A DNA stretch of 6,811 bases, taken from contig PWIY01000128.1 in assembly GCA_003560215.1 (NCBI GenBank), forward strand, positions 1 through 6,811. Reading direction: 5' to 3'. The notes under the pieces are model-generated. The model was not told the origin of the DNA. It searched no databases and was given only the letters and a program-made list of their open reading frames with translations. Both the position numbers and the translations under genes were made by a program. Shown here in pieces: positions 1 through 5,727 of this stretch. Each line of letters starts with the position of its first letter. Position 1 is the stretch's first letter. This stretch comes from Bacteroidales bacterium (GTDB lineage: Bacteria > Bacteroidota > Bacteroidia > Bacteroidales > UBA7960).

Positions 1-936
1 ACCCAGTTTGGTCAGTATATTGTTTGCGTCGGAAATACTGACTTTGACATCAGAAAAATCGGCAATCTCCCCGGTGTGTGTGACGTACATATGGTCAGAG
101 ATCAGAGTAAGCTGGTGTCCAGACAATGGAAGGTCAAAGCCACGGAAATACCCCTTGGGGAAGGAGTGACCGTTTCCCGTAATCATTTTTCTCTGGCTAT
201 GGGGCCCTGCTCCATAGAAAATGAAGAACAGTTGCGGGAAATGGTTGGTTTTTTAAAAAACGAAGGGGTAGGGGTCATGCGTGGCGGTGTTTTTAAGCCC
301 CGTAGTTCACCCTATGCTTTCAGGGGGCTTGGGCTGGAGGGACTGAAAATGTTCCACAGGGTTTGCCGGGAAGCCGGTATCCGGGTTGTTACAGAGGTGA
401 TGCAGGTGTCGCAGGTAGCCGAAATGCATGATTTCGTTGATATTTTCCAGGTCGGAACCCGCAATGCCCAAAATTTTAATTTGCTGGATGAATTGGGGAA
501 AGTTGACAAACCGGTCTTGCTGAAGCGAGGCATGTCTTCTACCCTGGATGAGTTCCTGGCTTCAGCCGAGTATATTTTTTCCAATGGCAATGAAAAGATC
601 ATTCTTTGTGAAAGGGGAGTCAGAACTTTTGAGCGGGCGTATCGTAATACATTGGATCTTAATTCGATCCCATACCTCAGGGAGATAAGTCACCTGCCGG
701 TCTTCTGTGATCCATCACATGGTGTGGGCCTGAGAGCCTATGTAGAGACAATGGCCCTGGCTTCAGTGATGGCCGGAGCGGACGGGTTGATTATGGAAAT
801 CCACAAGCAACCCGAACGTGCCATGTCTGACGGCCAGCAGTCACTCAGTTTTTCCGAAGCCCGTCAATGTATACGTAAGATCAGGGAGACAGTGAACTTC
901 CGGAAAGATTTGTCCAGACTTGACACCTTAACCTGA
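1..936 (+). CDS. aroF: 3-deoxy-7-phosphoheptulonate (DAHP) synthase, type I-beta, 5'-truncated by the window edge
   Basis: Condenses phosphoenolpyruvate with erythrose 4-phosphate to DAHP, the entry step of the shikimate pathway to aromatic amino acids, in the cytoplasm. The frame is open from base 1 (311 codons) and ends at TGA 934-936. Counting from the GTG at 76, diagnostic motifs are GPCSIE (metal-ligand Cys45), RGGVFKPRSSPYAF, GTRNAQNF, LLKRGM, CERGVRTFE, DPSH, IMEIH and MSDGQQS; by analogy with the Thermotoga enzyme, the Cys, the His of DPSH, the Glu of MEIH and the Asp of MSDG bind the metal. Residues encoded by about 1-130 (FGQYIVCVGN to KLVSRQWK) resemble the end of the N-terminal ferredoxin-like regulatory domain of the Thermotoga-type enzyme. 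The GTG at 76 lies inside that domain, so the true start is outside the window; roughly 25-30 residues are missing. The domain suggests feedback inhibition by aromatic amino acids. No chorismate mutase fusion is present. KDO-8-phosphate synthase was considered and is excluded by the CERGVRTFE and GTRNAQNF motifs. Confidence 0.95.
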   Translation, partial: TQFGQYIVCVGNTDFDIRKIGNLPGVCDVHMVRDQSKLVSRQWKVKATEIPLGEGVTVSRNHFSLAMGPCSIENEEQLREMVGFLKNEGVGVMRGGVFKPRSSPYAFRGLGLEGLKMFHRVCREAGIRVVTEVMQVSQVAEMHDFVDIFQVGTRNAQNFNLLDELGKVDKPVLLKRGMSSTLDEFLASAEYIFSNGNEKIILCERGVRTFERAYRNTLDLNSIPYLREISHLPVFCDPSHGVGLRAYVETMALASVMAGADGLIMEIHKQPERAMSDGQQSLSFSEARQCIRKIRETVNFRKDLSRLDTLT

Positions 937-941
937 TCAGA

Positions 942-974
942 TTTGGATGAATCGGGTGCTTTGCCCTATATTTG
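942..974 (+). promoter_or_regulatory. candidate Bacteroidota-type promoter for the HD-domain gene
   Basis: A perfect TAnnTTTG -7 box (TATATTTG, 967-974) lies 21 nt downstream of a TTTG -33 box (942-945). Transcription would begin near 980 and give a leader of about 90 nt before the ATG at 1069. A weak dyad (CTGATA 982-987 / TATCAG 999-1004, 11-nt loop) lies at the start of that leader. Box matches are seen; activity is inferred, and read-through from aroF is also possible. Confidence 0.45.
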
Positions 975-1068
975 CAGGATGCTGATACCAAGGGTAAATA
1001 TCAGGGCCCGGTTGATTGACGGTTGAATGGATTAAAATAGATCCCATATTGATTTTAAAACAAATCCC

Positions 1069-1626
1069 ATGAATAGAGAAGAAGCTTTAGCGTTGCTGAA
1101 AACCCATGTAAAAAACGAGAAAATGATCGCCCATTGTCTGGCATCGGAAGCGGTACTCAGGGCCCTGGCAGAACGCCTGGGAGAAGACCCCGACCATTGG
1201 GGCCTGGCCGGCTTGCTGCACGATGTGGATGTGGAGATTACTGATGCCGACCCGGAAGTACATGCCCTGGAGGGTGCCAAAATGCTGGAACAAAAAGGGG
1301 TGGCTCCTGATATTGTCGAAGCCGTCAGGCTGCACAATGAGCACGCGGCGCACGGTCAGGAACGGCATAAACAATTGCATCATGCCCTGGCAGCAGGGGA
1401 GACCATCACCGGGCTGATCACTGCCACAGCCCTGGTATATCCTGACAAAAAAGTGGCCAGCGTGAAGCCCAAATCAATCACCAAGCGGATGAAGGAAAAG
1501 GCATTTGCCGCTTCAGTGAACAGAGATACCATCAGGGAATGTGAGAAGCTGGGGCTGAGCCTTCAGGAGTTTGTGGAGATCTCATTGAATGCCATGAAAA
1601 AAGTGGGGCCGGAGATTGGGTTGTAA
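1069..1626 (+). CDS. HD-domain (HDIG-like) putative phosphohydrolase
   Basis: A soluble 185-residue protein of the HD superfamily of metal-dependent phosphohydrolases; the substrate is unknown. An N-terminal helix (MNREEALALLKTHVKNEKMI) leads to His22 in AHCLASEAV, then the AGLLHDVDVE motif with the His51-Asp52 pair, a His-rich stretch (His89, His92, His95), and AAGETITGLITATALVYPDKK at 108-128. Glu111 sits where many HD proteins carry the last Asp ligand; I believe this is normal in one subgroup of the family, but it leaves activity open. The C-terminal half (KPKSITKRMKEKAFAASVNR, then EKLGLSLQEFVEISLNAM) is typical of the small stand-alone HD proteins of about 185 residues, so the gene looks full length. 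The ATG at 1069 has no Shine-Dalgarno, as is usual in Bacteroidota. It stands alone on its strand, converges on the S41 peptidase gene, and its TAA (1624-1626) is one base from the first hairpin of the repeat array. Confidence 0.85.
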   Translation: MNREEALALLKTHVKNEKMIAHCLASEAVLRALAERLGEDPDHWGLAGLLHDVDVEITDADPEVHALEGAKMLEQKGVAPDIVEAVRLHNEHAAHGQERHKQLHHALAAGETITGLITATALVYPDKKVASVKPKSITKRMKEKAFAASVNRDTIRECEKLGLSLQEFVEISLNAMKKVGPEIGL

Positions 1627-1627
1627 C

Positions 1628-1758
1628 GGGTGCTTCGCACCCTTGGTTGGTCGAGGGCTGACGCCCTCTCCGGTTGGTCGTGGCTTCGCCACTCCGGTTG
1701 GTCGGCGCTTTGCGCCTCCGGTTAGTCAGCGCTGGGCGCTGACGGTTGTTGGTTAGTC
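1628..1758. repeat. Array part 1: five successive short hairpins with distinct stems
   Basis: Hairpins are at 1628-1642 (GGGTGC-ttc-GCACCC), 1653-1668 (GAGGGC-tgac-GCCCTC), 1680-1692 (GTGGC-ttc-GCCAC), 1704-1716 (GGCGC-ttt-GCGCC) and 1726-1742 (TCAGCGC-tgg-GCGCTGA). Linkers between them are TTGGTTGGTC (1643-1652), TCCGGTTGGTC (1669-1679 and 1693-1703) and TCCGGTTAGTC (1717-1727, whose last TC is taken into the next stem). Repeat spacing is 24-27 bp. All five stems are perfect. Loops of three or four bases would be compact in RNA from either strand. Confidence 0.9.
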
Positions 1759-1776
1759 GGGGCTGGCGCGCCTCCA

Positions 1777-1871
1777 TTGTTGGTTCTCATGGGATGAGGT
1801 ACGTGGGGGTAGCCCGTAAATCGTGGCCGGAGCCACGGAGTTGTTGGTTGGTCGGCGCTGCGCGCCTCTGG
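1777..1871. repeat. Array part 2: 95-bp tandem unit, copy 1
   Basis: The unit starts with TTGTTGGTT and then holds four potential hairpins: CTCAT-GGG-ATGAG (1786-1798); a bulged stem TACG(t)GG / CCCGTA (1800-1818); GTGGC-CGGA-GCCAC (1823-1836); and, after a GTTGTTGGTTGGTC linker, GGCGC-TGC-GCGCC (1854-1866). A GTAG tetranucleotide occurs at 1809-1812. The preceding segment 1745-1776 resembles the end of this unit, so the array holds about two and a third copies. Confidence 0.9.
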
Positions 1872-1967
1872 TTGTTGGTTCTCATGGGATGAGGTACGTG
1901 GGGGTAGCCCGTAAATAGTGGCCGGAGCCACGAAGTTGTTGGTTAGGTCGGCGCTTTGCGCCTCCGG
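1872..1967. repeat. Array part 2: 95-bp tandem unit, copy 2
   Basis: Matches copy 1 at an offset of 95 bp; the first 45 positions are identical. I find five substitutions (1917, 1933, two in the last loop, one just after the last stem) and a one-base insertion near 1945. None of them changes a paired stem position: CTCAT/ATGAG (1881-1893), GTGGC/GCCAC (1918-1931) and GGCGC-TTT-GCGCC (1950-1962) are all intact. Confidence 0.9.
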
Positions 1968-1974
1968 TTGTTGG

Positions 1975-3633
1975 TTATGCAGGTGGTTGAAGTGCCATCA
2001 TTTCTTCGTCGCGGAGGGCTTCCATTGCTTTTTCAAACGTCCGGTCTACGGAATGCAAAACAGGATAAAAAGCTTCAGCCCCATACATATTCCTGCCAAC
2101 ATAGGCTTTCAGGTTGGTCCTGATGAGCTCCTCGCTTTCCCTGCTGATCCGGGAAGGGATCTCCATGCCTTGATCCCTCAGGAAGCTGAGGAATTCATTG
2201 TAGATGCCTGACGAGATACTGAACTGGTTTACATAGGTTTCGGCGTCACCATATTCTGCAAGGCTTTCCCTGTTCTTATCGGTGTATTCAAATGCAAACA
2301 GGTAAATGTATCCAAGGTTTGTAACGCGGTTAAAGAATGACCGGTCGTTATCGCCGTCAAGCGGCACAAAAATGTCGGGCATGATGCCTCCTCCTCCGTA
2401 TACAACCCTTCCTGCTGGTGTTTCAAAACGGAGTGAATCATCAAAATGAATGCTGTCGGGGCTGAGGAGCTCCCCGCTGTGAAAGCGGTTGAGGAATTCA
2501 TTGTAATAGGCTTCCTCCCCTTCGTCATAAGGTTTCTGGATGCTTCGGCCCGTGGGGGTGTAATAATGAGCCACGGTTAACCTGAGCGCTGAGCCATCGC
2601 GGAGCTGTACCTGCTCCTGTACCAATCCTTTACCGAAAGAGCGTCTGCCGACCACCAGGCCGCGGTCATTGTCCTGCACTGCGCCTGCTATAATTTCGCT
2701 GGCGGATGCCGACCATTCATCAATTAAAACCACCAGTGGCTGGGTTTCAAATTTCCCGTCGCGGCGTGCCCTGGCAGTGGTACGAGGTCTTTTTCTCCCC
2801 TCAGTATATACAATCAGTTGCTGCGGTTCAAGCAGCTCATCAGCGATCTGTATGGCAGCCTCCATGAATCCTCCGCCGTTGCCCCGGAGGTCAAGGATCA
2901 TTTTTTCCATTCCTTTTTCCTGCAGCCCGGATAGCGCCTGGTCAAATTCACGGTAGGTGGTTGCTGAAAATTTATTCAGGCGGATGAAGCCTGTCGTTTC
3001 GTCTGCCATATAGGCGATGTCCAGGCTGTAAGAAGGAATTTCATCCCTGGTCAGGGAGAATTCAATCAGGTCGGGTGCTCCGGGCCTGTGCACGAAGACA
3101 TCCACCCTGGTTCCCTTTTCTCCCATCAGCATGGCCACAATGTCATTGGTGGATTTTTCCACGCCCGCAATTACCGTATCCCCGACCATCACAATGCGAT
3201 CCCCGGGCATAATCCCCACCTGCTCGCTGGGACCTCCGGGTATGGGATTGATGACCACCACGGTATCCCTGATCATATTGAACTCAATGCCGATGCCTTC
3301 GAAGCTGCCCATCAGCGGGTCATTCATCCGCCGGAATTCAGACTCCGGGATGTAGGCTGAATGGGGATCCAGGCTCTTCAGGATGCTTTTTATGGTCTCA
3401 TCTTCAAGCTCTGTCCTGGAAATACTGTCTACATAAGCATCATTGATGTAATTCAGGATGTCCTGGATTTTGTTGTATCGTTCGGATCCGATCGAGAAAA
3501 AACGCCCTTCAGAGGGGCTGCTTTCCGGTTGACGGAGTTTCAGGCCAAGAAAAAATCCCAGTGCAAGCACCAGTGCCAGGATGACTGGCATATACACACT
3601 TGCCGTTAAGCGGGCTTTGCGTTTGTCGTTCAT
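1975..3633 (-). CDS. S41 family C-terminal processing peptidase (Tsp/CtpA-like), membrane-anchored
   Basis: A serine protease of 552 residues expected to act in the periplasm, cleaving proteins near their C-termini; substrates cannot be read from the sequence. One hydrophobic segment (about 12-31, after a basic MNDKRKAR start) looks like an uncleaved signal anchor. An S41 N-terminal helical region follows (45-105, YVDSISRTELEDETIKSILKSLDPHSAYI), then a PDZ domain (about 108-195, with GIGIEF and GIMPGDRIV) that selects substrates, and the catalytic core (about 210-365). In the core, DLRGNGGG is at 248-255, the nucleophile is Ser310 in WSASASEI, and the base is Lys335 in SFGKGLVQ with Gln339 four residues on, the usual S41 Ser-Lys-Gln set. 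A long C-terminal extension (430-552) is common in Bacteroidota members. Its TAA stop (1977-1975) is contributed by the last linker of the hairpin array, so the tail MMALQPPA ends exactly at the repeat boundary. The 151-bp upstream gap separates it from rfaE2 and holds a weak candidate promoter, so it is probably its own transcription unit. Confidence 0.94.
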   Translation of the reverse strand: MNDKRKARLTASVYMPVILALVLALGFFLGLKLRQPESSPSEGRFFSIGSERYNKIQDILNYINDAYVDSISRTELEDETIKSILKSLDPHSAYIPESEFRRMNDPLMGSFEGIGIEFNMIRDTVVVINPIPGGPSEQVGIMPGDRIVMVGDTVIAGVEKSTNDIVAMLMGEKGTRVDVFVHRPGAPDLIEFSLTRDEIPSYSLDIAYMADETTGFIRLNKFSATTYREFDQALSGLQEKGMEKMILDLRGNGGGFMEAAIQIADELLEPQQLIVYTEGRKRPRTTARARRDGKFETQPLVVLIDEWSASASEIIAGAVQDNDRGLVVGRRSFGKGLVQEQVQLRDGSALRLTVAHYYTPTGRSIQKPYDEGEEAYYNEFLNRFHSGELLSPDSIHFDDSLRFETPAGRVVYGGGGIMPDIFVPLDGDNDRSFFNRVTNLGYIYLFAFEYTDKNRESLAEYGDAETYVNQFSISSGIYNEFLSFLRDQGMEIPSRISRESEELIRTNLKAYVGRNMYGAEAFYPVLHSVDRTFEKAMEALRDEEMMALQPPA

Positions 3634-3695
3634 GGTAATGTGGTTGATCTTTACAGGGTCAGGCTGACTGGATGCAATAATTAAACCAATCCATG

Positions 3696-3703
3696 CGAAA
3701 ATA
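3696..3703 (-). promoter_or_regulatory. weak candidate -7 box for the S41 peptidase gene
   Basis: On the minus strand the bases read TATTTTCG, one mismatch from TAnnTTTG. No clear TTTG -33 box lies at the expected distance; the nearest is TTTA (3725-3722) with an 18-nt spacer. A start site near 3690 would give a leader of about 57 nt. The same T-to-C variant occurs in the better-supported glycogen synthase promoter in this window. Confidence 0.25.
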
Positions 3704-3784
3704 GTGATAAAAGGCCTGTGTAAACGTTATTTTTTCTTAAAACGATGCTGCTCAGTGTTTTAAATAATTCGGGTGTTCGGCACC

Positions 3785-4294
3785 TTACCGGAGTTGTTGA
3801 ATTTTTCTGATGAGGGCTGTGGTTGAAAACCCTTCCAGGAAGGGAAGTGTAACCACAGTGCCTCCCCGGCTGCGAATAAAGTCGGCTCCTGCAATCTCAC
3901 GGTTTCTGTAATCATCTCCTTTTACAAGGACGTCGGGCTCTAGGCTTCGGATGAGGCTTTCGGGTGTGTCGTCATCAAAAAGAATGACCGCGTCCACAAA
4001 CGACAGGGAGGCCAGAACCGCTGCCCTTGCATCTTCCGGGTTGACCGGCCTGCCTGTCCCCTTATTGCGGCGTACTGACGAATCGGTATTTAAGCCCACG
4101 ATCAGAATATCTCCCAGATCTGCGGCCCGGGCCAGGTAATCTGTGTGGCCGGCATGCAGGATGTCGAAGCAGCCGTTGGTAAAAACGATCTGCTTACCTG
4201 TGAATCGCCAGTAATGTCGCTTTTGCTTCAGCTGCTGCTCGTTGTCCGGGCGGAAGATCTTTGTCCTGATGTGCTGGTGCTTGCTATGTGTCAT
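3785..4294 (-). CDS. rfaE2: D-glycero-beta-D-manno-heptose 1-phosphate adenylyltransferase
   Basis: A cytoplasmic nucleotidyltransferase of the cytidylyltransferase-like fold that transfers AMP to heptose 1-phosphate, giving ADP-heptose for LPS inner core or other heptose-containing glycans. With the ATG at 4294 it has 169 residues: FTNGCFDILHAGH (38-50, with the HxGH nucleotide-binding motif 47-50), LIVGLNTDSSVRR (64-76), VLVKGDDY (122-129) and a C-terminal EGFSTTALIRKI (154-165). It matches the stand-alone RfaE2 domain, not the fused HldE, since no sugar kinase domain is attached. The frame stays open 22 codons further, to 4360, but those residues lie inside the flippase gene and look unlike the family, so the start at 4294 is preferred. 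It overlaps the end of the flippase gene by 11 bp, which suggests translational coupling. The partner kinase and epimerase are not in the window. Sibling activities of the fold (for example glycerol-3-phosphate cytidylyltransferase) are less likely given KGDDY and FSTT. Confidence 0.9.
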   Translation of the reverse strand: MTHSKHQHIRTKIFRPDNEQQLKQKRHYWRFTGKQIVFTNGCFDILHAGHTDYLARAADLGDILIVGLNTDSSVRRNKGTGRPVNPEDARAAVLASLSFVDAVILFDDDTPESLIRSLEPDVLVKGDDYRNREIAGADFIRSRGGTVVTLPFLEGFSTTALIRKIQQLR

Positions 4295-5321
4295 GTTCCT
4301 GAAATTGAGATGGGGTTGCCTGGTGTTTTTCCCGGATCGACAACATGAACCATGCAACACTGCCTGCCAGGATGTTCACCACAATCTGGGTGGCGTGGGT
4401 GATATAGGCGTAGGAGGTGGCCGGTTCGGACCGGATGCCGTAAAGTTCTGTGAGAGTCAGGATGGTCAGAAAGTGATAGGTGCCGATACCTCCCGGTACG
4501 GGCGCCAGGATACCCAGGCTGCCAACTGCCAGCAGAGTGACCCCTGCCACCGGTGTAAGATGTGAGGTGGCCTGGATGGCAAAGAAGCAGAGATACACTG
4601 TAAGGTAATACAAGCCCCAGATCAGTACAGTGTAGAGCAGGAACCACCCTTTCCCTTTCATCGTTTTGATTGTTTTGATCCCGTTGCCAAAGCCTCTGAG
4701 TTGCCGTTTCAGTTTGTAGAAAAACCCGCCTTCAGGGGGATCTGACAATTTTCGTCGCATGAAGAGAATTGCACCGGCTATCAGTAAAATGGCTGCCCCC
4801 GCCATCAGTGCGGCCCTCAGCCAGTGCTCTGCACCCGCCTGTAAAAGCGGCGACCAGAATATTCTGTAAAGGAAGTTTTTCAGAAAATCGAACTGCGTGG
4901 CAATGGTAATGAAAACAATGGCCCATAAACTGAAGAAATCAAACACACGCTCTGCTACAACAGTACCGGCCAGCACATTAAAAGGGGTTTTGGAAGCCTT
5001 GTTCAGGGTCACACAGCGGGTGATCTCGCCCATCCGTGGCAGGGCCAGGTTGGCCAGATAACCTGTCATCACCGCATAAAAAGTCTGAAGGGGTTTGGTC
5101 TGGTATCCAAGTGCACGGATCAGCATGTTCCAGCGGACTGCGCGAATAAAGTGGCTTAACAGTGCGCAGCCCATTGCAAGGAGGATCCAGCCGTAACGGG
5201 CCTGCCGGAACTCTTCCCTGATCTGTTCCACGTCCTGTCCGCGCGTGATCAGCCAAAGAATCAGCAATCCGATGAAGAGAAAAAGCAGAACTCTGGCGTA
5301 TCTTCTGATCCGGGATTTCAA
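4284..5321 (-). CDS. YbhN/AglD-type flippase-like membrane protein (LPG_synthase_TM family)
   Basis: An integral inner-membrane protein of 345 residues with about seven to nine hydrophobic segments (clear ones near 8-26, 44-62, 116-142, 170-188, 228-250, 255-276 and 305-328). Family signatures are visible: LALPRMGEITR at 92-102, VVAERVFD at 121-128 and the loop PVPGGIGTYH at 274-283. The catalytic aminoacyl-transferase domain of MprF is absent, so this is the membrane-only family, usually annotated as lysylphosphatidylglycerol synthase TM region or flippase-like; a lipid or lipid-linked glycan transport role is inferred. The start is unusual: the only plausible one is TTG at 5321-5319, eight bases after the panD stop, because no ATG or GTG lies in frame nearby and the next Met is residue 50, inside the second membrane segment. 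The frame ends at TAG 4286-4284, within the start of rfaE2. Position between panD and rfaE2 fits an envelope function; the true substrate is unknown. Confidence 0.87.
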   Translation of the reverse strand: MKSRIRRYARVLLFLFIGLLILWLITRGQDVEQIREEFRQARYGWILLAMGCALLSHFIRAVRWNMLIRALGYQTKPLQTFYAVMTGYLANLALPRMGEITRCVTLNKASKTPFNVLAGTVVAERVFDFFSLWAIVFITIATQFDFLKNFLYRIFWSPLLQAGAEHWLRAALMAGAAILLIAGAILFMRRKLSDPPEGGFFYKLKRQLRGFGNGIKTIKTMKGKGWFLLYTVLIWGLYYLTVYLCFFAIQATSHLTPVAGVTLLAVGSLGILAPVPGGIGTYHFLTILTLTELYGIRSEPATSYAYITHATQIVVNILAGSVAWFMLSIREKHQATPSQFQEHDT

Positions 5322-5329
5322 GCTGAGGA

Positions 5330-5674
5330 TTATATTTTGTTGTGTTCGTCCGGGAAGATGATGCTGGGGATGTGCTCTGCAGCTTCCTCCTGGTCAATCC
5401 AGGCATAGGCAATGATAATAATGATATCGCCGGGCTGCACCTTTCTGGCCGCGGGGCCGTTCATGCAGATCTCGCCGCTTCCCCTTTCACCCTTAATCAC
5501 GTAGGTTTCAAGGCGTTCACCGTTATTGATGTTGACCACCTGGACTTTCTCATTGTCCAGAATGCCAACCGCATCCATGAGGTCTTCGTCAATGGTGATG
5601 CTGCCGATGTAATGCAGGTCAGCTTCGGTGACCACCGCCCTGTGTATTTTAGCCTTTAATACTTCTATGAGCAT
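5330..5674 (-). CDS. panD: Aspartate 1-decarboxylase
   Basis: A pyruvoyl-dependent cytoplasmic enzyme converting L-aspartate to beta-alanine, the substrate of PanC. It has 114 residues, normal for the family, and begins MLIEVLKAKIHRAVVTEADL. The self-cleavage site is the Gly24-Ser25 pair in YIGSITID, at the same position as in the E. coli proenzyme; Ser25 would become the pyruvoyl group. Other family residues are present: Lys9, His11, Arg54 in NGERLETY, Tyr58, and Asn72 in CMNGPAARKVQPGD. The ATG at 5674 is chosen because the conserved N-terminus starts there. It follows panC after 53 bp, a gap that holds a small dyad (AGCAG 5700-5704 / CTGCT 5710-5714), and precedes the flippase gene by eight bases, so it is almost certainly in the same transcript. 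Maturation in Bacteroidota does not use a PanZ gene seen here. Confidence 0.96.
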   Translation of the reverse strand: MLIEVLKAKIHRAVVTEADLHYIGSITIDEDLMDAVGILDNEKVQVVNINNGERLETYVIKGERGSGEICMNGPAARKVQPGDIIIIIAYAWIDQEEAAEHIPSIIFPDEHNKI

Positions 5675-5727
5675 GATGCGGGTTTTATGTAAAGGAAACA
5701 GCAGTATTGCTGCTTCATGATGCGAAA

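Larger units (their letters stand above)
1627..1977. repeat. Intergenic array of variable-stem hairpins with a GGTTGGTC-type linker
   Basis: This fills the whole gap between two convergent genes. I count 13 short hairpins plus one degenerate unit. A first type of unit is a 5-7 bp GC-rich stem with a 3-4 nt loop, followed by a linker such as TCCGGTTGGTC. A longer linker form, GGTTGTTGGTT, occurs from 1745 onward. Stems differ between units but stay complementary: GGGTGC/GCACCC, GAGGGC/GCCCTC, GTGGC/GCCAC, GGCGC/GCGCC, TCAGCGC/GCGCTGA. The unit at 1759-1775 is degenerate and centres on the palindrome GGCGCGCC. The last linker ends in GGTTA, whose final TTA (1975-1977) is the reverse complement of the peptidase gene's TAA stop. 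No transposase, direct CRISPR-like repeat spacing or credible ORF is present. Possible roles are transcript-end processing or termination for both converging transcripts, or a REP-like mobile repeat; neither is shown by the sequence. Confidence 0.9.

Noticed and set aside
76..78. GTG at 76 as the start of the DAHP synthase
   Set aside because: The frame is open to base 1 and the residues before 76 align with the ferredoxin-like domain, so the start is upstream of the window.
1765..1772. GGCGCGCC palindrome as a specific regulator site
   Set aside because: It is best read as a decayed GGCGC/GCGCC hairpin unit of the array.
1532..1931. Minus-strand open frames across the hairpin array, with Asn/Gln/Pro/Thr-rich products (1532-1777 and 1722-1931)
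   Set aside because: They are translations of the linker repeats (GGTTGTTGG read backwards as Asn-Gln-Gln type codons), the repeat unit is not a multiple of three, and one runs into the HD gene. No domain is recognisable.
1627..1977. CRISPR array
   Set aside because: There are no constant repeats of 24-37 bp with unique spacers of uniform length; the variable parts are themselves hairpins, and no cas genes are present.
1918..3609. Plus-strand open frames inside the S41 peptidase gene
   Set aside because: They are antisense shadows of a gene with clear catalytic motifs; their products lack domains and overlap one another.
3772..3784. Hairpin GGTG-ttcgg-CACC just after the rfaE2 stop as a terminator
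   Set aside because: The stem is only 4 bp and is followed on the minus strand by a mixed A/T stretch without a real T run.
4284..4360. Longer rfaE2 starting at 4360
   Set aside because: The extra 22 residues overlap the flippase C-terminus, have no family resemblance, and the ATG at 4294 gives the usual length.
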